Shown one piece after another: positions 34,986-42,296 of a stretch of DNA of 47,446 nucleotides (positions are counted from its first letter, which is position 1; the number at the start of each line of letters is the position of its first letter). Under the pieces are notes generated by a model. The model was not told where the DNA came from and searched no databases. It saw only the letters and a list, made by a program, of their open reading frames with translations. The stretch comes from CALREJ01 sp035547395. GTDB lineage: Bacteria > Patescibacteriota > Gracilibacteria > Peribacterales > Peribacteraceae. The DNA is taken from the NCBI GenBank assembly GCA_035547395.1, contig DASZVA010000001.1, positions 1-47,446 of the forward strand. Reading direction: 5' to 3'. The position numbers and the translations under genes are program-made.

Positions 34986-36584
34986 ATGCAAGAGAAGACG
35001 ACCGTTCTCATCGCTGGTGCCGGTCCGACGGGTCTGATGATGGCGTGCCAGCTGGCGCTGCACGGCATTCCGTTTCGCATCATCGACAAATCCAGCGATC
35101 ACACCACCCAGTCGCGGGCGGTCGTGGTGCAGGCGCGCAGCCTCGAGATTTTTGAGCAGATGGGCATTGCGGATCGCGCGGTGAAAGAAGGGGAGATCGC
35201 ACAGGGTGCGCGGATGTATTTCAACGGATCAGGCGTCGCACGCATCGAGCTCCAAGACATCGGACGGGGCCTCACCAGATTTCCGTTCGCGCTCATGCTC
35301 GAACAGTCCAAGACAGAAGCGCTCCTCGTCGATTTTCTCAAGCAGCACGGACACGAGGTGGAGCGGCAGACGGAGCTGCTTTCCTTTATGCAGAACGAGG
35401 ATGGCGTCGAAGCGGTGATTCGGTTGCCCACTCGAAAAGAAGAGACGGTGCGGGCCGCGTATCTGGTCTCGGCGGAAGGCGCGCACAGCGTCGTGCGACA
35501 TCAGCTGCAGATTCCCTTCGGCGGCAAAACGTATCAGCAGTCGCTCTTCGTGCTCGACTGCAAAGTCGATGTCGATCTGCCGGAAAACGAGCTCTACCTG
35601 ATGCTCAGCCGCGAGGGGCTTGGCGGACTCTTTCCACTCACGCATAAGCGCTACCGCGTGCTCGGCACGATTCCGGAAGGCATGAAGGATGACGAGCTGA
35701 CCTTCGACGTCGTGCAAAAGACGTTTGCCAAACGCACGCATATGAAAATGACGCTGCATGATCCGGAGTGGATCGCGGTCTATCACGCGCACCACCGCTA
35801 TGCGTCCCGGTTTCGCATCGGCAGATGTTTTCTGATCGGGGACAGCGCGCACATTCACAGTCCTGTCGGCGGACAGGGGATGAATACGGGTTTGCAGGAC
35901 GCGTACAACCTGGCGTGGAAGCTGGCTCTGGTCGCGGAGGGAAAGGCGCAGGATGATTTGCTCGATACGTTCAACGATGAGCGCATCGAGGTCGCCCGCG
36001 CGCTCGTGCACACGACGGATACCGTTTTTCACTTCATCACGAACGAAGACGCGCTCACGCGCGAGTTCCGCCTCTGGATTTTTCCGGTGCTGCTGCGCAT
36101 GGTTCTCAAAACGGTCGAGCGCGTCGGGTTTCTGCGCAGGTGGGTCTTTCGTGTCGTATCGGAAACCGGCATACGGTACGCAAAAAGTCCGCTCTCGCAC
36201 GATGCGTCATTCGGCGATTTTCCGACTCTTTCCGTCGAGCCCGGCGACCGCGTGCCGTTTGTGCCGTATCTAGATGAACGCGGAAACCGAAAAAACATTC
36301 AGGATCTTCTCGCCGGAACTTTGTTTCATTTATGGGTCTTCACCGGTGCATCGTCGTCGGAGATTCCGCATGACATGCAAAAAACTCTTGAGCGGTATCC
36401 GGATCTCGTGCAGGTCGACGTGATTCCCAGACTCCCCGGCACCGAGGAAGTCTACGAAGCATTTGGCATCAAAGACTGCGGCTGGGTCTTGATCCGCCCC
36501 GACATGTACGCGGCAGCCAGATCATCCTCGATGGACGTTACGATGCTGACGTCGTACCTGTCCCGGTTTCTGACGCAAACCTGA
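34986..36584 (+). CDS. FAD-dependent monooxygenase (PheA/TfdB type)
   Basis: A 532-residue flavoprotein. The FAD dinucleotide site is LIAGAGPTGLMMACQLALHG, then a QSRAVVVQARSLEIFEQMG stretch typical of aromatic hydroxylases, and the second FAD motif RCFLIGDSAHIHSPVGGQGMNTGLQDAYNLAWKLA (given in parts). The C-terminal thioredoxin-like domain is present. TACAGT ends 8 nt before the ATG at 34986; a TTG frame extends upstream. Such enzymes hydroxylate aromatic or polyketide rings and are unusual in small-genome bacteria, so acquisition by transfer is possible. The 3' end overlaps the next convergent gene by 47 nt. Confidence 0.88.
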   Translation: MQEKTTVLIAGAGPTGLMMACQLALHGIPFRIIDKSSDHTTQSRAVVVQARSLEIFEQMGIADRAVKEGEIAQGARMYFNGSGVARIELQDIGRGLTRFPFALMLEQSKTEALLVDFLKQHGHEVERQTELLSFMQNEDGVEAVIRLPTRKEETVRAAYLVSAEGAHSVVRHQLQIPFGGKTYQQSLFVLDCKVDVDLPENELYLMLSREGLGGLFPLTHKRYRVLGTIPEGMKDDELTFDVVQKTFAKRTHMKMTLHDPEWIAVYHAHHRYASRFRIGRCFLIGDSAHIHSPVGGQGMNTGLQDAYNLAWKLALVAEGKAQDDLLDTFNDERIEVARALVHTTDTVFHFITNEDALTREFRLWIFPVLLRMVLKTVERVGFLRRWVFRVVSETGIRYAKSPLSHDASFGDFPTLSVEPGDRVPFVPYLDERGNRKNIQDLLAGTLFHLWVFTGASSSEIPHDMQKTLERYPDLVQVDVIPRLPGTEEVYEAFGIKDCGWVLIRPDMYAAARSSSMDVTMLTSYLSRFLTQT

Positions 36585-37161
36585 ACGTCTGCATCATCTT
36601 GTAAAACAGCGCCTTCATCGGAATGCGGGCGAATGTCTGCGTGTGTCCGGGCGCGCAATCGGGACCCAGATTGCAGCTGTGGATATCGAGCGTTGCAACG
36701 TAACACTTGCCGTCTTTGTAGGATGTGTAGACGGTTCCTTCATACAGATTTCCCGCGGCGACATCTGTCCAGGTGCTGGTGTTAAACGGATAGCCGCCGA
36801 TGACACTCTGATCCGGGTGATCGAGCGGCGGGCAGGTGACGGAGGTGCCGATGTTTACTTTCGCGTCGATGAGCGTGGTGTTCGGCGCATAGGACGCGGG
36901 AAAGACGAAGGACGTGCCGCCTTTGATCTCGTACTCGTTCCCGTTAAGCGTGTCATTTTTCTTCACGATGAAATTTTCCGGATAGTGAATCGAAAACTGT
37001 TTTTTGGGATCGGTGTACGTGCGCGTCAGTTCGGGTGTCTGGACCGATGCGTAGTCGGGTGCGGAACTCGAGGACGAGGAATTTTGAGTTCCGTTCGCAT
37101 TCTGTTGAGAGCAGGCTCCAAGGGTCAGAAAAGCGGCCGAGAGAAGCAGGTATTTCTTCAT
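36538..37161 (-). CDS. Lipoprotein, unknown
   Basis: A 207-residue protein with signal and lipobox LGAC (Cys 17), a short Ser-rich linker and a globular domain of about 160 residues. This begins TYTDPKKQFSIHYPENFIVK, a pattern seen in many surface lipoproteins of the PsbP/MOG1-like fold. Three or four Cys in the second half may form disulphides. It overlaps the 3' end of the convergent monooxygenase gene by 47 nt. Function unknown. Confidence 0.82.
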   Translation of the reverse strand: MKKYLLLSAAFLTLGACSQQNANGTQNSSSSSSAPDYASVQTPELTRTYTDPKKQFSIHYPENFIVKKNDTLNGNEYEIKGGTSFVFPASYAPNTTLIDAKVNIGTSVTCPPLDHPDQSVIGGYPFNTSTWTDVAAGNLYEGTVYTSYKDGKCYVATLDIHSCNLGPDCAPGHTQTFARIPMKALFYKMMQTFRFASETGTGTTSAS

Positions 37162-37219
37162 AGAGGAAAAGTAAGATTCCGCTTCATTGTATCAGCATGT
37201 GCAAGCAATCAACATATAC

Positions 37220-37310
37220 GTGTCATGGTGAGCCCTTCGGCTTCGCTCAGGACAGGCTCCGACAACCATAAACACGCGGTGTCGCCCTTCGTCTCCGCTC
37301 AGGGTGACAC
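37220..37310. repeat. Diverged member of the palindromic element family
   Basis: It begins GTGTCATGGTGAG and ends CAGGGTGACAC, with inner words AACCAT and GTGTCGC in the same order as in the elements at 7878 and 31871. Hairpin contents differ and the outer pairing is shorter. It fills the gap between two minus-strand genes. Confidence 0.6.
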
Positions 37311-37339
37311 CGTTGAGGATTTACCAGGGCGAAGCCGCA

Positions 37340-37816
37340 TCAGTGCGTCAGAATATCGATGTTCAGATTGTAATCGGGAATGGCGGGATCCGTGCTTTTT
37401 GCGACGATTGCGAGTTTGCCTTCGGTCGCGCCCGGCGAGACGTCGAATTCATAATAATGCGTCCAGCAGGGGCTCTTCGGGTCACTGGCAAATTCGCCGT
37501 TGCTGATTTTTCCCATCATCGCGTTCTGTTCGTGGACCTGCACGTTTTCCTCCGGATACAGATCGCGCGGCAGCGTGAGGAACCGGCGCGTCGTATCAAG
37601 AACCGTCACCGTCGATCCGCTCCTCGGCATCGAGATCGTCTGCCCGCCGGCCGTACGATTACAGGCAGCAACGCGCGCGTTCATGACCTCGACCTCCGGT
37701 GCGGTCGTTTGATGCGGAATGTTTTGCCGCCAGTCGACGATGGCGACGATGATCACGGCAATCGCCGCGATGAGGACGACGGTTTTGGCGGGTGTCGGCA
37801 TAGCGTGTTCCATCAT
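37340..37816 (-). CDS. Membrane-anchored exported protein, unknown
   Basis: About 158 residues (ATG at 37816; 37813 and 37801 are also possible). One N-terminal hydrophobic helix (TVVLIAAIAVIIVAIV) is followed by an extracytoplasmic beta-rich domain of about 130 residues with GSTVTVLDTTRRFLTLPRDL and HYYEFDVSPGATEGKL, which recalls small Ig-like or protease-inhibitor-type folds. Two Cys may pair. It could be related to secreted carbohydrate- or calcium-binding modules, but I cannot assign a family. Confidence 0.75.
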   Translation of the reverse strand: MMEHAMPTPAKTVVLIAAIAVIIVAIVDWRQNIPHQTTAPEVEVMNARVAACNRTAGGQTISMPRSGSTVTVLDTTRRFLTLPRDLYPEENVQVHEQNAMMGKISNGEFASDPKSPCWTHYYEFDVSPGATEGKLAIVAKSTDPAIPDYNLNIDILTH

Positions 37817-37843
37817 AGTTGCTTCGCGTTTTTCCGCATACAA

Positions 37844-37871
37844 AAAACGGACGGAGTGATCCGCCCGTTTT
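37844..37871. terminator. Bidirectional hairpin terminator
   Basis: AAAACGGACGGA and TCCGCCCGTTTT pair over 11 of 12 positions around a GTGA loop with A/T-runs on both sides. It lies between two minus-strand genes and ends the DUF4383 transcript. Confidence 0.75.
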
Positions 37872-37883
37872 GATGATTGATGT

Positions 37884-37922
37884 CATCCGTCTTCGTTCCG
37901 CATAGGCGGAACTTCGCCGAGA
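37884..37922. repeat. Short hairpin repeat, copy B
   Basis: CATCCGTCTTCG, hairpin TTCCGC-ATAG-GCGGAA, CTTCGCCGAGA. It matches copy A at 32515 outside the hairpin, and within the hairpin changes occur in pairs. Confidence 0.7.
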
Positions 37923-37934
37923 TAAAGCTTCGCA

Positions 37935-38285
37935 TTATTTCTTTCCGCCGAACCCGACGCCGAGTGAGATCAGCGCGATCACGGCATGCAGGTAATTATC
38001 CGCCTGATTGACCGAGAAGATGCCGAGGATATTGCCGCCGTTCACGAATCCGATGATCGTTACGATGCCGTACACGATACCGAAGACGATGAGAAACAGC
38101 CGCGAATACGACTCGCCGGACATGGCAGCCAGAATGCCGAGTACGCCGCTGATGATGTGGACCCAGTTGTGAATGGTGTCCACCTGGAAATAACCCAAGA
38201 CCGGGTTATTGAAGAATCCGAGAATACCGACGATGAGGAGGACGATACCCAGGATCCATGTGACAGTTTTGACCATGCTGTTCAT
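37935..38285 (-). CDS. DUF4383-like membrane protein
   Basis: A 116-residue protein with four hydrophobic helices. The helix-1 motif WILGIVLLIVGILGFF, the loop HNWVHIISGVLGILA and the final AVIALISLGVGFG follow the DUF4383 pattern, a small family of unknown function in bacterial membranes. It is transcribed alone, with a terminator just downstream. The start ATG follows a pyrimidine-rich stretch with no ribosome-binding site. Confidence 0.82.
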   Translation of the reverse strand: MNSMVKTVTWILGIVLLIVGILGFFNNPVLGYFQVDTIHNWVHIISGVLGILAAMSGESYSRLFLIVFGIVYGIVTIIGFVNGGNILGIFSVNQADNYLHAVIALISLGVGFGGKK

Positions 38286-38485
38286 GGGGAAGGGGGAAGG
38301 GTGGGTAGGAAATATGTTAACGATAGCAGACGCTGATTTTTAATGCGTACGGAATCAAAGATTCTGCAAGAGATTCTTGGGAGAAGAAGGTAGAGGTCAG
38401 AGGTCAGAGATCAGTGATGTTTTTTCTGCACTCTGCCTTCTGACCTCTGATTTCTATTCTCTGTCTCCTGTATACTGCCTTCTCT

Positions 38486-39775
38486 ATGGCAGACGCCTCC
38501 GCACCCATCGCATACCGGCTCCGCCCCACCACGCTCAATCAGTACGTTGGTCAGGAACACGTGGTCGGAGAAGGAACCGCGCTTCGCCATGCCATCGAAC
38601 ACGACACGTTGAGCTCGGTGATTTTGTCGGGCCCTCCCGGAACGGGAAAAACGACGCTCGCGCGCATCGTCAGCGACGCAACGAAAGCGAATTTCGTGCA
38701 GGTGAACGCCGTGATGAGCGGCGTGAAAGAGCTCAAAGACATTTGCACCGAGGCCGAGCGATTATTCGAAACGTTTCATCAGAAGACCGTGCTCTTCATC
38801 GATGAAATCCATCGCTTCAACAAGGCGCAGCAGGACGCGCTGCTGCCGTTCGTCGAGAAGGGGAGTGTGATTCTGATCGGCGCGACGACCGAGAATCCGT
38901 ACTTTGAAGTGAACTCCGCGCTCGTGTCTCGCTCGCACGTGTATCTGCTCAAACCTCTCAGCGTCGATGATCTGAAAAAAATTCTGGAGCGGGCACTCGC
39001 GGATCCCGCGGGATTCGGCGGCAAGGTGAAGGTGGACAATGCCGCGATCGAACGGATCGCGCAGATCAGCAACGGCGACGCGCGCATCGCGCTCAATGCA
39101 CTCGAGCTCGCCGTCGCGACCGCGGGCGGCAGAGTGACGCTGGCGCAAGCGGATAAGCTGTTTCGTGAACGTGCCATGCGCTACAGCAAGAAAGGGGAGG
39201 ATCACTACGACACGATCTCGGCTTTTATCAAAACGATGCGCGGGAGCGACGTCGACGCGGCACTGATCTGGCTCTTCAAAATGATCGCGAGCGGTGAGGA
39301 GCCGCGGTTCATCTTCCGCCGCATGGCGATCTTCGCATCCGAAGACATCGGCAATGCCGATCCGCGCGCCATCGGCATGGTGATGGATTGCTGGCACGCA
39401 TTTGAATTCGTCGGGCTTCCCGAGGGCGAATTCTTCCTCGCGCATGCCTGTATCTATCTGGCGCAGGCACCGAAGAGCAATGCCGTCACCCGCGCCAAGG
39501 ACGCGGTGAAGTCACTGATCCATGAAGCCCCGACGCTCGAAGTGCCGAATCATCTGCGCAATGCGCCGGTGAAAGGGATGGCGCAGCAGGGCTACGGCGC
39601 CGGGTATCTGTATCCGCACAATGATCCAAGCGGCATCGTGACGGCAAATTATTTTCCGGTCGGCATCCCGCCGCAGGATTTCTATGATCCGACGGATCGC
39701 GGCATGGAAGCGGAGATTAAAGAAAGGTGGGAAAAAACGAAGAATGCTGTGAGAAAATCAGTGGAACTGCAATAA
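38486..39775 (+). CDS. rarA: Replication-associated recombination protein RarA
   Basis: A 429-residue AAA+ ATPase of the RarA/MgsA/WRNIP1 family, which acts at stalled replication forks. Walker A is VILSGPPGTGKTTLAR, Walker B VLFIDEIHRFNKAQQD, sensor 1 IGATTENPYFEVN and the arginine finger region SRSHVYLLKPL. The C-terminal tetramerisation part contains YDTISAFIKTMRGSD, IFASEDIGNADPRA and YPHNDPSG. The length is normal. TATACT at 38471-38476 ends 9 nt before the ATG. The 200 nt upstream hold short GGTCAGA repeats and no gene. Confidence 0.95.
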   Translation: MADASAPIAYRLRPTTLNQYVGQEHVVGEGTALRHAIEHDTLSSVILSGPPGTGKTTLARIVSDATKANFVQVNAVMSGVKELKDICTEAERLFETFHQKTVLFIDEIHRFNKAQQDALLPFVEKGSVILIGATTENPYFEVNSALVSRSHVYLLKPLSVDDLKKILERALADPAGFGGKVKVDNAAIERIAQISNGDARIALNALELAVATAGGRVTLAQADKLFRERAMRYSKKGEDHYDTISAFIKTMRGSDVDAALIWLFKMIASGEEPRFIFRRMAIFASEDIGNADPRAIGMVMDCWHAFEFVGLPEGEFFLAHACIYLAQAPKSNAVTRAKDAVKSLIHEAPTLEVPNHLRNAPVKGMAQQGYGAGYLYPHNDPSGIVTANYFPVGIPPQDFYDPTDRGMEAEIKERWEKTKNAVRKSVELQ

Positions 39776-39810
39776 CTTGCATTATTGAAATATAATTTCA
39801 TAATAATTAT

Positions 39811-40482
39811 ATGGATGCTGTAAATTTTCCGACCAAAGAGATTTTTGAAGAATTCATCTCTCTTCACGAAGCCAGCCATGCTTTTATGGCAATGTTAGAG
39901 GGACAACAGATTTATGACATTGTTCCTTTCGAAGTAGAAATAGTGAAATATGAAGATAGAGTAAGAATTGAAATGGGAGGGAGCGTTGACTATGGCCCTT
40001 TTGAAAGTGATAGCTCAGAAGACCCTTCTCCAGAGTCTTTGTTCAGAATAGCGCTAGCGGGTCCCTCAATTGCGAAAGCCGGTATTTTACAATCGTATGA
40101 AGAAAAAGCATACGATAATGATTACAAACATGTGGCAGAAGCATTGCAAACAATTGCGTTGAAGAAACTAGGAAAGCAATTGAGCGACAGACAAATCGCG
40201 AAGATTACGAAAAATGCTCATCAAAGGATGTATGAGATTTTATCGGAAGAACGTTTTCGGCTTGGTATCAGTTTGATTAAGGAATTTATGACTAGCGATT
40301 CTTTGGTTGAGAGGAATGCGGATAATATTCACTATCTGATCGAAGGCCATCTTTCGAATTATGGTATTGATGAAGGGCAATTGCAGGTTATGAGAGAAAC
40401 GATACGAGAAAAAATCGATCCCTGCATATTTTTAAGAAGGGGATTTATTGATAGATTAAAAATGCTATTGAGAAAAAAATAA
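39811..40482 (+). CDS. Stand-alone M41-like zinc peptidase, AT-rich
   Basis: A 223-residue soluble protein. HEASH at residues 19-23 is an HExxH zinc motif within LHEASHAFMAMLEG, like HEAGHA of FtsH. ALAGPSIAKAG near residue 81 matches the GGRAAE-type position, and YDNDYKHVAEAL near 101 supplies an Asp where FtsH has its third zinc ligand. The AAA ATPase and membrane domains of FtsH are absent. Codon use is clearly more AT-rich than that of its neighbours, which suggests acquisition by transfer. Substrate unknown. Confidence 0.7.
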   Translation: MDAVNFPTKEIFEEFISLHEASHAFMAMLEGQQIYDIVPFEVEIVKYEDRVRIEMGGSVDYGPFESDSSEDPSPESLFRIALAGPSIAKAGILQSYEEKAYDNDYKHVAEALQTIALKKLGKQLSDRQIAKITKNAHQRMYEILSEERFRLGISLIKEFMTSDSLVERNADNIHYLIEGHLSNYGIDEGQLQVMRETIREKIDPCIFLRRGFIDRLKMLLRKK

Positions 40483-40504
40483 GAATTATTCACTCATTGA
40501 GACA

Positions 40505-40533
40505 TTGCAAAAAGTAGTAAAAAATGTTATAAT
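40505..40533 (+). promoter_or_regulatory. Consensus promoter before the 40544 gene
   Basis: -35 TTGCAA (40505-40510) and -10 TATAAT (40528-40533), 17-nt spacer. The ATG at 40544 is 10 nt downstream, so the leader would be only three or four nucleotides. Confidence 0.8.
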
Positions 40534-40543
40534 TATAACGAAC

Positions 40544-41140
40544 ATGAAACTCCAGAATCCCAGCATCTCTCTGCGACGTTTCTCGCTTGCGTATGAGGAT
40601 CTTCCGGCGTTCCATGCCGCGTACATCATGCTCGTGCTGGTGTTTGCGGGGCTGTGCAATCTGGGGTTCTTCGCCTGTTTGATCGCGGCACATGTGGCGC
40701 TGGATTTTTACAAGTACCGCGTGCATCTGGGATACAATTCCCTGAAGGCGTTCCGGGGGGTGGTGCGCGGGAGCTTGATCGATATCGCTCTGCTGTTCCT
40801 CGCGATTTCCACGTTCGTCTATCTGAATCCGTCTCTGGATTCGATCCGCATGCTCAATGCGGATCTGCAGCTGCGGGTCACGATCATGCGCGGGCTGGCG
40901 ATTCTGCTGCCGAAGCTGACGATTCTGCACCACAGCCTGCGTATCGCGTTCGATCTGCCTTCGTACATGCAGACGCCGCATACGCGCATTCGAAAGCCGT
41001 TTGGCATTATCGAGTACGTGAGTCTGTCGACGCTCTTCATCGCGCTTGCGCTGCTTGCGGTCGCATCCGGAGTGCTCGGGCTCGACATGACGCAGTTCGG
41101 ATCGATGCTCGCGCCGGAACTGCTGCCGTGGAGGTTTTGA
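40544..41140 (+). CDS. Four-helix membrane protein, unknown
   Basis: A 198-residue protein from the ATG at 40544, fixed by the promoter just upstream. Four hydrophobic segments can be seen (AAYIMLVLVFAGLCNLGFFA, IDIALLFLAISTFVYL, an amphipathic region around IMRGLAILLPKLTILH, and STLFIALALLAVASGVLGL). Between them are basic loops. No known family is recognised. A hairpin terminator follows at 41175. Confidence 0.8.
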   Translation: MKLQNPSISLRRFSLAYEDLPAFHAAYIMLVLVFAGLCNLGFFACLIAAHVALDFYKYRVHLGYNSLKAFRGVVRGSLIDIALLFLAISTFVYLNPSLDSIRMLNADLQLRVTIMRGLAILLPKLTILHHSLRIAFDLPSYMQTPHTRIRKPFGIIEYVSLSTLFIALALLAVASGVLGLDMTQFGSMLAPELLPWRF

Positions 41141-41174
41141 TGAAGAAATAGAGGAAGAAGAAGAACTAGAGGGT

Positions 41175-41198
41175 AAAGAGGAATCAAATCCTCTTTTT
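41175..41198 (+). terminator. Hairpin terminator
   Basis: AAAGAGGA pairs with TCCTCTTT (8 bp) around ATCAAA, continuing into a T-run. It ends the 40544 gene and lies before the convergent tsaE-HD stop. Confidence 0.8.
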
Positions 41199-41227
41199 CA
41201 TCTATGCCGTCTGTATCTTCTTTTTCT

Positions 41228-42241
41228 TCACAAAACCGGCGCCCCCTCCGGAAACAATTCCTTCTCCAGTTTCTGCGTCTGTTCGAACCAGAGCAGATGT
41301 TTGTCCGTGAGCTGATTGTGCGAATAGCGTCTGCTGAAATCCGTGAACCGCTCGCTGATCGACGTGATGCGGTCGTTGGCGACGCGTTTGTCCGCGTAGA
41401 AGAGCAGCTTCTGCTCGATCGTCATAAATTCCTGCTGGGGCAGCATGAGGCCGTGCGTTGAAACGATCGTGGCGATCTCCGGGAATCCCTTTTCTTGCAG
41501 AAATGTCGCGCAGGCCGCTTCATGCCGCATGTCGGCAAATCGCTTTTTCCAGCTGTCCCAAGCCTGTCTCTCGTCTTCCGTTTCGGTCACGCCCGGCGGC
41601 CCCGCACCGCGGAAATCGATGAAGCGAAAGAGGTCGTGAACGCGGGCGGCTGCAATCAATGCATCTTTGCGGACCATGTCACCGCGGGCGGTCAACCGGT
41701 CGGCAAGAACGGCTGCGACGTCGGCGACGGCATCGCAATGCCGGATGATGTGCGCGGGCAGTCTGGCGTCGCGCCTCCATGTTTCAATCACTGCCAGATC
41801 GGGCAGTGGCATGTCGTCGTAGTTGACCGTGAGCGCGCGCCCGTCACCGGATTCTTCAAAATGAAGTCGTATCGAGCGATCGAAGCAATACGTATCCGGC
41901 AGTTTATCGGCCCATTCGATACAGCGGATCGCGTCTTCATCATCGGTGCCGTCGACGATCGCGGCGGCATCGGACGGGCTCAGTCTGTAGAGGTCCAGAT
42001 GCAGAAACGCGCGGCCCGTTCTCGTGATGTACCGCTGTTCCAATGCATACGTCGGGCTTGAGACGTGCTCCGCAATGCCCAGCTCTTCCGCAAGCCCCTG
42101 GAGGAACGTCGTCTTGCCGGCACCAAGGTCTCCCGTCAGGCAAATCGTCACGGGAACATGATAGACGGTATGTGCCAAAGATCGGCCTGCAGAGCGGGTT
42201 TTGGAGGGGTTTTCAAGCCACATTTGGAGGGTGCTGATCAT
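41228..42241 (-). CDS. tsaE: TsaE fused to an HD-domain phosphohydrolase
   Basis: A 337-residue two-domain protein. Residues 1-145 are TsaE, the ATPase for threonylcarbamoyl-adenosine (t6A37) formation in tRNA: P-loop GDLGAGKTTF (37-46), SSPTYAL, HLDLYRL and IEWADK. TsaE alone is normally about 150 residues. Residues 160-337 form an HD domain with a complete ligand set: His 164 or 168, His-Asp 202-203 in ARVHDLF, His 240, His 263 in STHG and Asp 284 in YADKRV. HD proteins hydrolyse phosphoesters of nucleotides. I am not aware of this fusion being described, and the link to t6A is unclear. Confidence 0.9.
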   Translation of the reverse strand: MISTLQMWLENPSKTRSAGRSLAHTVYHVPVTICLTGDLGAGKTTFLQGLAEELGIAEHVSSPTYALEQRYITRTGRAFLHLDLYRLSPSDAAAIVDGTDDEDAIRCIEWADKLPDTYCFDRSIRLHFEESGDGRALTVNYDDMPLPDLAVIETWRRDARLPAHIIRHCDAVADVAAVLADRLTARGDMVRKDALIAAARVHDLFRFIDFRGAGPPGVTETEDERQAWDSWKKRFADMRHEAACATFLQEKGFPEIATIVSTHGLMLPQQEFMTIEQKLLFYADKRVANDRITSISERFTDFSRRYSHNQLTDKHLLWFEQTQKLEKELFPEGAPVL

Positions 42242-42296
42242 TGACTTTTTATAGTAAAAATGATATTATATTTCTTGAACATACACACCAAATCCT

